Assembly: GCA_021234155.1 (NCBI GenBank)
Contig: JAJEKV010000003.1
Location: 15,300,386-15,364,385, forward strand
DNA: 64,000 bases
From: Isoetes taiwanensis
Lineage: Eukaryota > Streptophyta > Lycopodiopsida > Isoetales > Isoetaceae
Direction of reading: 5' to 3'
The position numbers and the translations under genes are program-made. Under the pieces are notes generated by a model. The model had not been told where the DNA came from, made no database searches, and saw nothing but the letters and a program-made list of their open reading frames with translations. The first letter of the stretch is position 1, and the number at the start of each line of letters is the position of its first letter. Shown here piece by piece: positions 10,990-21,600 of this stretch.

Positions 10990-12590
10990 CAGTTTTATGC
11001 TTCAATAATTCTGAGTACAGCCTCAACTCTATGGTAATAGCTCAGACAAACATTATGGCTAGGAAACACTTGGGTTTAAAATGTTTAAATGCAGAGCTAG
11101 AAGCATTTTGACCTTCGGAATGAAATGCAACAGGGTAACAATGCAAGCAAAATAATTGCATCATCAGATTGATATAGGACACTCATAATTTGATAACAAG
11201 GCTCGGATTTTCATTTGAATCAGATACACATATGTAAACAATTGCAATCCCAAGCTCTGAGTCTTGGGTATAGGATCAAATAGTTACACAATCAAGGAAT
11301 TTGCATGAATTTTTCAATAATTTAAGCTAAGGATCATATATGGAAGGCAGAATCAAGCTCCACTAATGCAAGCCGGTCCTTCTTCAAGGTTAATCAATCA
11401 CTTTTTCACCTCAAAGCCCTCGAGATTCTTCTGAGCACAAAAGCTCCTTTTAAAATTCCCCTGTTCTGTTGCGTTCTTGGCTAATTCACTTTGATTCTCT
11501 GTCTTTTTGCTTCTATGATGCATTCTTGACATTGTACAAGTTATTCGGCAGCTTAGGATCATGATTGCATGGTTGTTTTGATCGAATCAGACAGATCTTG
11601 GCATTCTCGAATTTTAGGGTTCTTGGCATTTCTTGATGAGATATCCCACATGCCTGATTCAGCTCGCACGCCTAAGGTATATAAGGAATAATGAAATCCT
11701 TATTATTAATATTTAACGTGTAATATCCACGTGGGCCTCGGTACCTCCACCGCCCCACACGCCCGGATGTTCCACGTAGCATGGGGAGATTGGCTTGGGG
11801 AAGAAAATAGGCTAGGGGGTAGATAGGAAATTTTTTTTGCAACATGGTCTAAGGCACGATTCTCGAGGAACTGAATTTGAAGGCCAAAATAAATGATTTT
11901 TTCAATTTTCTTTTTTGCAAGGGGACTTTCATATGCTCTAGAGGATGCTGGAATCTTTTTTTGCAAATGAGCACTTTCAAATTTTGGCTTTAAAATGGCA
12001 TGTAAGGAGGATGATGTGGCATGCGGGTATGATGACTAGGCAAAGCAAGGTATGACATGGCAAACAAGGGTGGTGACATGTCAAACAACTTGAGGTGGAC
12101 ATGAGGTGTATGACATGTGGATGATGATGTGGAAGTGTTGATGATGATGTGGCATTTTCATAGGATCAAACATGCAATTTGAAGAATTTTTGCAAAAAAT
12201 TAGAGTCTCAATGTGGTGACAAGTGCATGATGTGACATGGTAAGAAAGGGTGACATATATGGTGACTTGGCATCTCAAAGGTGTTCTCATGGGTCAATTT
12301 AGGCATAAATGCATGACATTAGCATTTTCTAGGCAAATCTTGATTTTGAGTGTTTCCCTTGGAAATTTTTGCATTCTCTCTCCTCTTTGACTTATAGGGA
12401 GAGGATGTTGACCTTTGATCATATGCATGACCAAGTCAAGTGGAGTTTAGTGCTTAGAATGATATGGAGATGGCATGGTAAGTGTATGGCATGTGAATGA
12501 CTTGTGAAGAGGTAGTTTTGACTAGAAAAAATCTTCAAGGCCAAATTTGACTTGGAAATGAGGTGTAGGCATGGAACTCAAATGATACCA
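10990..12590 (-). repeat. Repeat family A, copy next to gag genes (LTR-like)
   Basis: The inverted counterpart lies at 4,794-6,010 and a divergent same-orientation copy at 1-1,690. On the minus strand it lies downstream of the short gag gene (12,578-13,480) and upstream of the long one (8,354-10,333). That is compatible with an LTR between two gypsy relics or with a shared untranslated region. The GC-rich block at about 11,735-11,830 (cgccccacacgcccggatgt) is conserved in the copy at 1-1,690. Confidence 0.6.
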
Positions 12591-13480
12591 TCACATACCA
12601 AGAAATCTTCAAGGAGTCTTCTATGCTTCAAACTTTGCTTGATTCTCCTTTTTGCCTTGCTTGTGTGACCTGAGTCAAATGTCCTCACCTTGCTCTTCAA
12701 GCCTTCACCCTCCAAACTCAAAGCTTTTGCTTCAGCCTTTGCTACAGTTTTGGGGTCAATGGCACAGACCATCTTCCTCAACGTGGGTGATAACCCCTCA
12801 ACATAGCCCTCAAGTGTATGACATTCAGTGACCCCTGGAACATAAAGTCGAAGGCGCATGAACTCATCGGTATAGACCTGGACTATCATGCCACACTGCT
12901 CCAAGCGACAAAATGATTGTATCTGCTTGCAGCGATGTGTCCGAGGAACATAGTGGGACTTGAAGGCCTTGGCAAAGATTTTAAATTTACAATGTCCCCT
13001 ATTGAGCCCATGCGAGTGTGCATACCCTTTCCACCAAAATCGTGCGGACTTAGTAAGATTGGTGGTAGCTACTTTGCCAATGTCCTTCTCTGTCATTCTG
13101 TAAGATTTGCCAAATTCTCGCATCTCGTCGAGCCACGATTCCGCGTCCACACCAGAACGGGAAGTACCAGAGAACTGAGCAAGTCTGCGGTTTTTCCAAA
13201 TACTAGTAATGGCGGAATCCACCGTCTTCTGATAATCCTTCTTTTTGGACTTATCATGGTTCTGCTCAGAGGCGGAGGAGTCAGAAGAGTCATCAGAATC
13301 TGATGAGTCAGAACTACTGTCCGAGGATGAAGAATGGCGGTGATGTTTAAATCTTGTTGGCGTAGGTGGGGCCACCTCGGTGACGGGCACTTCTGGTCCC
13401 TCTTCTGCCATGTTAGGGCCTATAGGCCTTTGCAGAACATATTGTTGGAGTTGCGCCATCTGGCACTTAATGATGAGCAA
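12578..13480 (-). CDS. Ty3/gypsy Gag fragment (no zinc knuckle)
   Basis: 300 codons. A Ser/Asp-rich low-complexity stretch spans residues about 44-75. A retrotransposon Gag domain covers about 100-245, recognisable by ARFWWKGYAHSHG, the FAKAFKSHYVP segment and DEFMRLRLYVPG. The protein stops soon afterwards (RRLLEDFLVCDGII) with no CCHC knuckle and no protease, so it is a truncated or Gag-only remnant. Its 3' portion recurs inverted at 3,025-3,292. Frames upstream (13,480-13,750) have gag-leader character, with GDARGTKPP readable on the minus strand, but are broken. Confidence 0.75.
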   Translation of the reverse strand: MLIIKCQMAQLQQYVLQRPIGPNMAEEGPEVPVTEVAPPTPTRFKHHRHSSSSDSSSDSSDSDDSSDSSASEQNHDKSKKKDYQKTVDSAITSIWKNRRLAQFSGTSRSGVDAESWLDEMREFGKSYRMTEKDIGKVATTNLTKSARFWWKGYAHSHGLNRGHCKFKIFAKAFKSHYVPRTHRCKQIQSFCRLEQCGMIVQVYTDEFMRLRLYVPGVTECHTLEGYVEGLSPTLRKMVCAIDPKTVAKAEAKALSLEGEGLKSKVRTFDSGHTSKAKRRIKQSLKHRRLLEDFLVCDGII

Positions 13481-14997
13481 TTCCTATTCAGGCATAAGGC
13501 GGCTTGGTTCCACGGGCGTCGCCCATTGGAGGGGGACGTGCACCGTCTAAAATATCAATAAAACAGAATGAGCACAACATCCGCACATTCCATTTATTCA
13601 ACCATTTCTTAGCATCTAGAAACCATCCTTCTGCTTCACTAGCTTGCATTGCTCAGCGTGGAAGCCTTGCATCATTTTGTTGCCACACCTTTTTGAGATA
13701 TCTAATACATCTTACCAACGCTTCTCCCTCCATTGGTATGAGGCCACATTCAGCTAACAACATGTGTAACAGACCTGGGCACTCGATGGGCCAGTATATG
13801 TACTTATGTACGTATGTACACATATATAACATGTATCCAGCATGAGTTCAGGGTTTTGTCTATTTGGCAAAAGGATTGTTGCAGAGCATGAAGGCAGGGA
13901 GCAATTCTGGGCAGTTTTGGAGCCCGACATTTGAAGCATCATATCGCGGTAACCCGAGATCGTTTTCAGATGATTTTTATTTTACTGGAAAGATCTTCAA
14001 GTAAGCTTTCCGGAATGGGTCTGATTAGGCCGAAACTCATCCGTATAAAAAAGTTATGAAAGAAATAGTGATGCTGAGTCAGAATTGACTGCACTATGTA
14101 TGTTCTTCTGCAGTTTGATTCTTGGAGTTAGAAGACGATCTTTGGAGGCACAATCAATTGCAAGGGGTCCAGAGGTCTATGAATGAAGAAATTATCAGGT
14201 GGGGTTTTGCTATTGATCAAGTGAGATGCTATGAGTTGTCATGATTAGTCTGTACATGATTTTTGCATGCGAATATTTACGAATTTGTTGGAGGCTCATA
14301 AGGCTACGGAAGATAAGTGAGTAGAAACATATCTAAAGGGGCTGATTTAGAGGCAAGAAGATCTGAAAATGCTTGGGAAGTGCCAATGTGGGCTTGAATC
14401 AACAGATTTGGCATGTCTTGAATCTTCTTTGCTGGACATCTACAAGTTTGGAACTAACCGATCATGTTTCATTTTCTGTTGTTTATATGTATTTACTTTT
14501 CTCTATGTTTCTTTGTGCTAATCTAAGGAGTTAAATTAAGAAATAAACCTTTTGGATGGGGCTCAGTTGCCTTGTATGTGGATGGAACCAGTGAAGACTG
14601 CCACAGATTGCTCAGAATAGTCACAAGAATAGTAACAGTAAGGAAATCTATTACTTTGAATGATTGTAATCTAATTGAATTAGTATGAAATATAAAGGTT
14701 AATAACTTTAAAATGGTAAAGAACCTGACAGATTGACCTATGAGATGGCCCTTAAGTAGATCCCCTTGATAGAAGTAAAGATAAAGATAAATAAAGATAA
14801 ATATTTTTAACGTCACACCACTAGGCAGCGTCCTATTGGACATGTGACGACAGAGCAGGGGACCGAAGTCCAAAATAGACCAAGCAAAAAAGGGCTGGGC
14901 CCTAGCACAGAACAAAAGAGGGCAAAATCCATCACTACACAATATACATATTGTGGGCAAACCCCCAAACCAAATCAAGGCTGTTCACGCTGAGAAA
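13481..14997. other. Non-coding stretch, retroelement leader-like words
   Basis: No gene recognised. The stretch 13,940-14,060 holds tttcagatgatttttatt followed by ggaaag, a phrase that also occurs twice at about 20,156-20,390. I read it as conserved untranslated sequence of an LTR element. The open frame at 14,523-14,978 (minus) has no recognisable domain and may be 3' sequence of the LINE to its right. Confidence 0.4.
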
Positions 14998-15918
14998 CTA
15001 AAAATATCCCAACCAAGGGTTTGCAGGCCACTGGTCAAGCATAATTGCCGAGCCTCCCTGATATACCGCCCATTTCTTCTGGAGTCTGGCCTCGCGAACT
15101 TTACAAAGCTCGTCTCGTCGCCGAGTTAACTGGACTGGAGATAGGTCCTCTTGAACCGAAAAGTGTGTTCCCTTGAGGTGACTGCCATGCTGCAAAACGT
15201 AATACCTATCTTGTGGTGCCGAGAAATGGACCAATAGATGGCGAGGTCGATCTGGCCGATGGGCACCCACTCTCTGCACTGTGAAGGCGCCTGGACTCAT
15301 AATGCGCATGGTGTCGGTAAAGAAGTGAGCCGTTACATCCATATCCGACCCCGAAGATGTTTCGGGAACTCCCACGAGGCGTAGGTTCAGGTGACGATCC
15401 TGTTCAGGCTGAAGTTCAGGCTGAAGTGCGTTAGCTGTGTCACCTGATGCAGGCCCTTGCATATGGTCTTGAGCTACCTTAGGTAGGGGGGCATCCCTAT
15501 CCACACATGAATGCTGCTCCACTGCTGCCTCAGTCTGGACCATCTCATCTGCGCGCAATATGTGTGGAGGGTTCGCCGGTGCTGGAAAAGAACTATCAGA
15601 TAGGATTGATTGCCTGAACAAGATTTTGAACATTCGCAACACCTGAATCCAACTGTCCAAAGGCAGTACCACGGATGTATCTGTTACAGTGAGCTGGGAG
15701 GTGATATCCTCAAGTTGGGTTGTTAAGGCCTCCGGGCTTGGGGAGTCTGAGCTCTCATGCAGTGGTGGAGGGTTCAAAAGAGGGTTCAAAGGGGGTTGTA
15801 CTGTTGGAAAGACATCTACTGGGTTGAAAACAGGGTTAATATGCGTGACCGGGTGTGCTAGTAGAATTGGCGGGGAGGTCTTTGCCTTTCTGGCTATGTC
15901 TTTCGCTTTCTTAGCCAT
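14998..15918 (-). CDS. LINE ORF1-like protein (L1 ORF1p type)
   Basis: 306 codons. The N-terminal half is Pro/Ser-rich and low in recognisable structure. From about residue 175 it resembles the RNA-recognition plus C-terminal domains of L1-type ORF1 proteins, the chaperone that coats the retrotransposon RNA: NLRLVGVPE, FTVQRVGAHRPDRPRHLLVHF, EDLSPVQLTRRRDELCKVRE. Upstream on the minus strand is a 5'-UTR-like stretch, and the ATG at 15,918 is preceded by no longer frame. No reverse-transcriptase ORF follows on the minus strand below 14,998, so the element is a 5' remnant. Base composition is more GC-rich than the surroundings. Confidence 0.6.
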   Translation of the reverse strand: MAKKAKDIARKAKTSPPILLAHPVTHINPVFNPVDVFPTVQPPLNPLLNPPPLHESSDSPSPEALTTQLEDITSQLTVTDTSVVLPLDSWIQVLRMFKILFRQSILSDSSFPAPANPPHILRADEMVQTEAAVEQHSCVDRDAPLPKVAQDHMQGPASGDTANALQPELQPEQDRHLNLRLVGVPETSSGSDMDVTAHFFTDTMRIMSPGAFTVQRVGAHRPDRPRHLLVHFSAPQDRYYVLQHGSHLKGTHFSVQEDLSPVQLTRRRDELCKVREARLQKKWAVYQGGSAIMLDQWPANPWLGYF

Positions 15919-16600
15919 ATGAATCTGGAAGGAGCAATAGAAGACAATAGAGCAAGGTAGACTGGTGGTGGTGCGCTGCTGGTGGTTATGTAGCGTGGAA
16001 TCAAATTCGGGGCCAACAAAACCCTCAAAAGGACACTAGATACTAGGCAGAGGGAGAAGCAGACTAGTTGGGCGAGCCATAAGTCTGATAAAGGGGCCGT
16101 TGATGAAGCGCGAGGCTGCTGGGCTGAGAACGATGCCCTGGAGCTGGCGGGCTAGAAACAAAAATACTGGAGCTGTCGGGCTGCTTGGGCCGGGAAATTG
16201 CTGATGCAGGGACGATGAAGCAAAAGGCCGAATTATTGATGCTTGCAGGATGGCAAAACTGGGACCGGATTGAGCCTGGATTAACGCAAAAGCTCCCTTG
16301 GCGCAGAAATCTATTGGATCTGTGTTGACGACAGATTTAGGGCTTAGGCTTGGCGCCTTCGGTTAGGGCAACTTCATGCATAGCTTAGGTCCGATCTGGG
16401 ATGAAGCGGGGCTGCTTGATTCGCACTTGAGCTGGAACGAAACAGAACTGCTTGATTTGTGCTGGCGAGGCTTTGTTTGATGCTGTCACAGACCGAAACT
16501 ACATCTTCATGCTTGAGAGCGTTAGGCTGGCGAGGCGCTAGGTGCCTAAAGACAAATGTAGATAAGCATAAGGAGAATATGAGCATCTGGGTAGCTAATC
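15919..16600 (-). other. Probable 5' untranslated region of the LINE
   Basis: A GC-richer, non-coding stretch with recurring words such as gctgctgggctg and ctggcgaggc, directly upstream of the ORF1-like gene on the minus strand. The left limit is set by the ATG; the right limit is uncertain. Confidence 0.35.
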
Positions 16601-18239
16601 GGTGAGTTGAGCATGAAGCTCAAGAATTGCGCCATCTTTGTTGTTTTGGCTTCTAAAGGTGGAGCTATGATTCAGGATAATGTGGCAAGGATTACATGCA
16701 GTTGCGATCATCATGTTACATTGAACTCTTAAGTGAAAGTGCTGGGTTTTGAGATTTTTTGTTAGTTATGGAAAGTATGCTTATAATAAAATGTATTAAA
16801 ACCATAGCTCATGATTGAATTATAGCTATTGAGATGGAACTTTGAAGTTAAGGCATGATCTGGTATTGAATAGTTTGGCCAAGAGAGTCATAGGAAGCTT
16901 ATGGGGGCTTTTGATTATGGCTATGGCATGGAGCAGTGTTGGCGTAACCGATGAAGTACATAGGTGTTGGATTCACATCAATATGACAACCATGCTTGTG
17001 ACTTCCTCGACATGTTTGTATTGTGATCATAGCGCTCTTGATATGTTGGTAAGGTCATAGATTTGCTGCCAAAGGGGCAGGGTTCAGAATCGATGGTTGG
17101 ATTGCTATCAAGGTCTTCATCGTTGAGTTGCTACTTCAACATGGTTTAGGATGTATGAGTAACTTTGGCAAGGGAATTACATGAAGGTAAACATGGAGCA
17201 TTAGATAAGCTACTTCAACATATATGGGCAACCTCAGCAAGGGGCAGAGTATGATCTAGGCACCTGTGTTTAGTAAATACTCTAATGAACATCACATCAC
17301 ATGTCATGGTCTTTGCATTGTTCTACTGTTGTCTTGGACTTTTGATTATGTACTTGGATCCTCTGGGGTCGGGCTTCTAGGTTCGGTGGCCTAGGTTGCT
17401 CCAGCATGCTCATGTTCATCTCTGATTCTCTGTGCTATTCTTGTGCTTTTTGTGACACCGGGCGTGTCTTCCTCACAAGTGTAGCTTCCTAGTGAGGCTG
17501 TGCGTCAACTCTTGTGACTCTATGGTAAGAGGTCCTCCAGCGCCAGACGTGGGCTGGGACGGGTATGCGCATATGAGGTTCACCCCACCAACTCCGCCAA
17601 CGGGGCTCGAAATGTGAGCTGGCTTGGCAATTCTCTGCTAACAGGGCTTGCATGCAGGCTGGCTGCGTTTCCCATTGTCTCGGAGCTATGTGTCATGATG
17701 GTTTAGTATTTGTGACTATGTCTTTGCTTCTGATGTTCATATTTGGGATTTCCTTGGATTATGTTATCATTGTCTTAGCACTGTACTCACGTAGGATTTT
17801 TCGTCTGTGTTTGTGCTTATCCAAGATTTCCAGAGTATTTCCATGCATGCAGAGGCGGCCAGGGATCCCCACTTAGTCACAAGGACTAACCCCAGTGAGT
17901 GTATATGCAGTGAATTAGCAAGCAGTGGTCAAGCTAATGGAGACAGTGTAGCCGGAGAGCATGGTTGCACTAGAAGATTCTGAGCGGGAATTGCTACATT
18001 TTGTTATATTGTATAGTGGATTCATATTGTACTTTTATTGTGGATATTATAATTCTTCCAGATTTATGTTGAATTCATAAGAATGGTTCAGATTTTAACT
18101 GCAAAGGAAGATTTAATTCTTCACCAATACTGTTGTTTTTGTAAAATTTATACCAATCTAGATCTAGTCATTTTGCAAGTTTTGACAAGATCCTGAGTTG
18201 CTAGGAGGGTCAACTCGGCAGGCTCGTCACAAAATATGC
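16601..18239. other. No recognisable feature
   Basis: Only short frames without recognisable motifs on either strand. The composition resembles old LTR or intergenic sequence. The part just before 18,240 runs into the copia relic. Confidence 0.4.
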
Positions 18240-19795
18240 TAAAGTTGAGGAGAGACCTAAAGCATCTGTAGATATTGATGATAATGGTTCGACAGTCTCT
18301 AGTGACGATCAAGTAAATGAAGCATCTGTAACTGATACTTATCTTCCAAGAAAATGTAAGAGTGAAGTAGAACGCTCAAAAGAAAATTTACAGGTAGATG
18401 AAGAGCTATATGGTAGACAAGAATCAGGAAAAAGTAGACGTTTGCAAATGCTTTTATTGCCAGATGATAATGTTCCCATTCTTATGACTGTTTGAGCCTA
18501 GAGTACCGAACAATTTTAACGAAGCTATTAGTGCAGAAGATGCGAGAAATGGAAAAATGCAATGGAAGATGAAATGCAGTTATTTTTTGCAAAATAAGAC
18601 ATATGATCTTGTAAAATATCCCGAAGGTAAAAACATAGTAGGGAATAAATGGATCTTTAAGATAAAAAGGGTCCAGATGGATGCATGCAAAAATATAAAG
18701 CCAAACTCGTTGCGCAAGGTTTTCTTCAAAAAAGAGGCATATACTATAAAGAAACTTTTTTGCCCATTGTCAAATTAGCAAGTTTAAGGGCTATTTTAGC
18801 ATATGAAAACACTAAAGATCTAGATCTATATCATATGGATGTAAGCACACCATTTTTTAATGCATATTGATGAAGAAATATGTATGAAATAGGCTTCTGG
18901 ATTTGAGCAAGGGGAAGACATAGTATAGGAATTGAGTAAGGCAAGCTCCAAGACAGTGGTATATATGCATGGACAACCATCTAAAAGAACAAGGATTCAA
19001 AAAGCTAGTCTGATGGTAATCTTTATGTTTCTCATGATGAAGATAGGTTTTGCATCATAGCTATATAGGTGATTGCATAATGGCATCAAACATCTCAAGT
19101 TGCTTAGATCAATGTGAAACAATTTTGAAGCAGACGTTTAAAGTGACATACCTAGGCGAGCTCAAACTATTTCTTGGTCTTGAAGTTAAAAGGATAGAAA
19201 AAGCAAAAGGATGATTATTACGCAAACAAGAAACATTCAAGAAATACTCGAAAGATTTAATATGACTGCTTGCAACTCTGTAAAAACACTCATGGTAGTT
19301 TGCTAAGTTGCCAAGTGAAATGTGCTCTAAGACAGATGTTGAAATAGCATGTATGAAAGAAGTGTCATACAGAGAGCTTATTGGTTGCTTGCTTTATGTA
19401 GTTATTTGACGTTGCGTATGCAATTAGTTTTGAAGCCGTTTTGAAATAATCCAAGACAAGCACACTGGCTCGCATCAAATTGCATTCTCAGGTATTTGAA
19501 AGGAACGCTTAATCATGGGCTGGAGTGTAAAGTGGGTAAAGAACCAAGTTTAGTACTTAGGGGCTTATGCTGATGCAGATTGGGCAGGAGACATAGATTC
19601 ACAGAAATCCACCTCCAGATATGTCACTATGTTAGGAGGAGCTGCAACCTTATGGAAAAGCAAAAAAAAATCCTCAATTGCACTGTCTTCATCTGAAGCA
19701 GAATTCACAAAAGTATCTGTAGTAGCTAAAGAAATAGTGTGGCTCAAAAGTCTGCTATAAGAACTTGGATTTATACAGAATATGTAGCATAATAA
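18240..19795 (+). pseudogene. Decayed Ty1/copia pol, reverse transcriptase to RNase H (5' part)
   Basis: The integrase-RT linker, reverse transcriptase and RNase H of a copia element are readable in shifting frames. EGKNIVGNKWIFKIKR and YKAKLVAQGFLQKRG (18,620-18,740) mark the RT N-terminus, LYHMDVSTPFFNAY the palm, and ADADWAGDIDSQKSTS with SSSEAEF (19,565-19,715) the RNase H. Several stops and frameshifts make it non-functional. The coding sequence breaks off near 19,795 and its C-terminal end reappears at 21,345-21,600, so 1.5 kb of foreign sequence sits inside the RNase H region. Confidence 0.85.
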
Positions 19796-19796
19796 C

Positions 19797-20480
19797 AGGG
19801 GGTTTTCTTTGTGTTTTTGTACGCTTTTTACTAAGGTTTTCCTATGATTTCGTGATGTATTCAAATGGATGTACTAATGCGTACATCTAGAGTGCACCAT
19901 TTCTGAGCCATTGATTTTAGCCTTTTTTTTCAATGGTCAACAACGAATGGCTCACAACAAAAGCCCTTTTTTTGTGCGTGTGGTGCATAATGGTCAACAA
20001 CCAATGGCTCACAACAAAAGCCCTCTTTTTGTGTGTGTGGTGCATAATGGGCATATGAAGGGCTTGAAGGGCGCATGAAGGGCTTGAAGGGCGCATGTAG
20101 TGCAGTTTCCCCGCCGACAACACATTTCTTATCATAACTTTTGATCCAGAGCTCTGTTTCAGATGATTTTTATTGCGTTGGAAAGCTCTCTCCGAGATCT
20201 TTTTGATAATGTATGATATGGATATGTTTGGTTAAGTTATCTATGCTAAAACAGCAATTTTCGGCCGGGTTGGGCACATGAAGGGCTTGAAGGGCGCATG
20301 TAGTGCAGTTTCCCCGCCGGCAACATATTTCTTATCATAACTTTTAATCTAGAGCTCTATTTCAGATGATTTTTATTGCGTTGGAAAGCTCTCTTCGAGA
20401 TACTTTTGATAGTATATGATATGGATATGTTTGGTTAAGTTATGTATGCTAAAACAGCAATTTTCTGGCTGGGTTTGGTA
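19797..20480. repeat. Tandem repeats inside the split copia element
   Basis: A 203-bp unit (gcgcatgtagtgcagtttcc at about 20,094 and 20,297) is present twice. It contains ataacttttgatccagagct, tcagatgatttttattgcgt and ggaaagctctc. Before it, a unit of about 58 bp (atggtcaacaa, atggctcacaacaaaagccc) occurs twice at 19,930-20,045. No gene is present. Confidence 0.75.
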
Positions 20481-20499
20481 GGCTTTCACATCCTACCAG

Positions 20500-20792
20500 T
20501 TGATTAATACAGGATTGCGCTATTGGATATTGTTTTATGGCTCATTCCAAATGAAGCTTGCAAAAAATTACCATGCATTTTTAGATTTTGAGGCAGTTAT
20601 TAAGCAAATTCCAAGGCTTCTAGATCCTTGTGCTAACAAGCAAAAAAGTTTCCCACTTTGGTTTCTCACCACAAGAATCCATGGAGGCCAAAGGCTGCTG
20701 TTAAATTCCAGTTGAAAAATGTTTGTGTATGGATGTCGCAAACTTTATGACTTTCAGAATAATGGGATCAATCTGCTCTATCTTTATGGTAA
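20500..20792 (+). pseudogene. Unidentified exon-like remnant
   Basis: The frame from 20,500 reads [18 protein letters not shown] and [12 protein letters not shown], and a second frame gives [18 protein letters not shown] and then LYDFQNNGINLLYLYG before a gtaagt donor at about 20,790. The amino-acid texture is that of real coding sequence with one or two frameshifts, followed by a splice-donor match. I do not recognise the family. Confidence 0.35.
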
Positions 20793-20904
20793 GTTTTGCT
20801 TATGTTCTATTTGTTTTATTGTGATGAAATTCAAAAGCTACAGGTGATGAAAGCCTCAAATGAATTCTAGTTTTTTTCTGGTTTGAATTCTAAAATTATT
20901 GTCA

Positions 20905-21330
20905 CACGGGGGGGAGGGGGATGACGTCCCTAAGGCCCCGAAGGGGCCAAAATTTTTTTTTTTGCAACACAAACCATTAACATCCAACATATAAAAATTA
21001 AATCCCCCAACACATAACAACCAACACATAACAACCATTGACATTAACAACCAACACATAACTACCATTGACATTAATTAACACAACCATTAGGTCCAAC
21101 ACATTTAAATTAAAATCTCCCTTAAACCCCCTTTGGTTTGGGTGCATATTCACACGAGGGGTAATATGCACCCAAACCAAAGGGGGTTTAAGGGGGATTT
21201 TAATTTAAATGTGTTGGACCCAATGGTTGTGTTAATTAATGTCAATGGTAGTTATGTGTTGGTTGTTAATGTCAATGGTTGTTATGTGTTGGTTGTTATG
21301 TGTTGGGGGATTTAATTTTTATATGTTGGA
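20905..21330. mobile_element. Foldback element FB2 (near-perfect palindrome)
   Basis: Two 168-bp arms, 20,983-21,150 and 21,163-21,330, are reverse complements around a 12-bp spacer (cacacgaggggt). The arms carry the same core word as FB1 (ccctttggtttgggtgcat) and internal short repeats of tgtcaatggt and tatgtgttgg. The sequence ccctaaggccccgaaggggcc plus a T-run precedes the left arm, as in FB1. It sits at the right edge of the block that splits the copia RNase H. Mirror-image reading frames in the arms are artefacts of the palindrome. Confidence 0.85.
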
Positions 21331-21344
21331 TTCAAGGGGGTTTA

Positions 21345-21600
21345 TGCAGTACATGTATATAGTGATAGGATGAGTTATATAGCCATGACAAAGAATCCAA
21401 TAATGCACGAAAGGACAAAATACATTAAGTTACATATGCATTTCGTAAGAGATCCGGTCATAAAGGGATTGATACGGGTTTTATATATATCAACCAATAA
21501 CCAAATGGCAGACGTACTTACAACCTTTGCAAAAAGATAATTCAATAAATTTAAGCTTGGACTTTGTATTGGGAGCTCTTGTGATAAAAAGGAGAACTGA
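21345..21600 (+). pseudogene. Copia RNase H C-terminal end, continuation of 18,240-19,795
   Basis: Readable as YIAMTKNPIMHERTKYIKLH, then HFVRDPVIKG and NNQMADVLTTFAK. This is the closing part of a copia RNase H (…NPVFH.RTKHIE…ADILTK…). It completes the RNase H interrupted at about 19,795. Confidence 0.8.

Noticed and set aside
20998-21315. Two near-identical 60-residue open frames on opposite strands
   Set aside because: They are mirror readings of the foldback arms of FB2, not genes.
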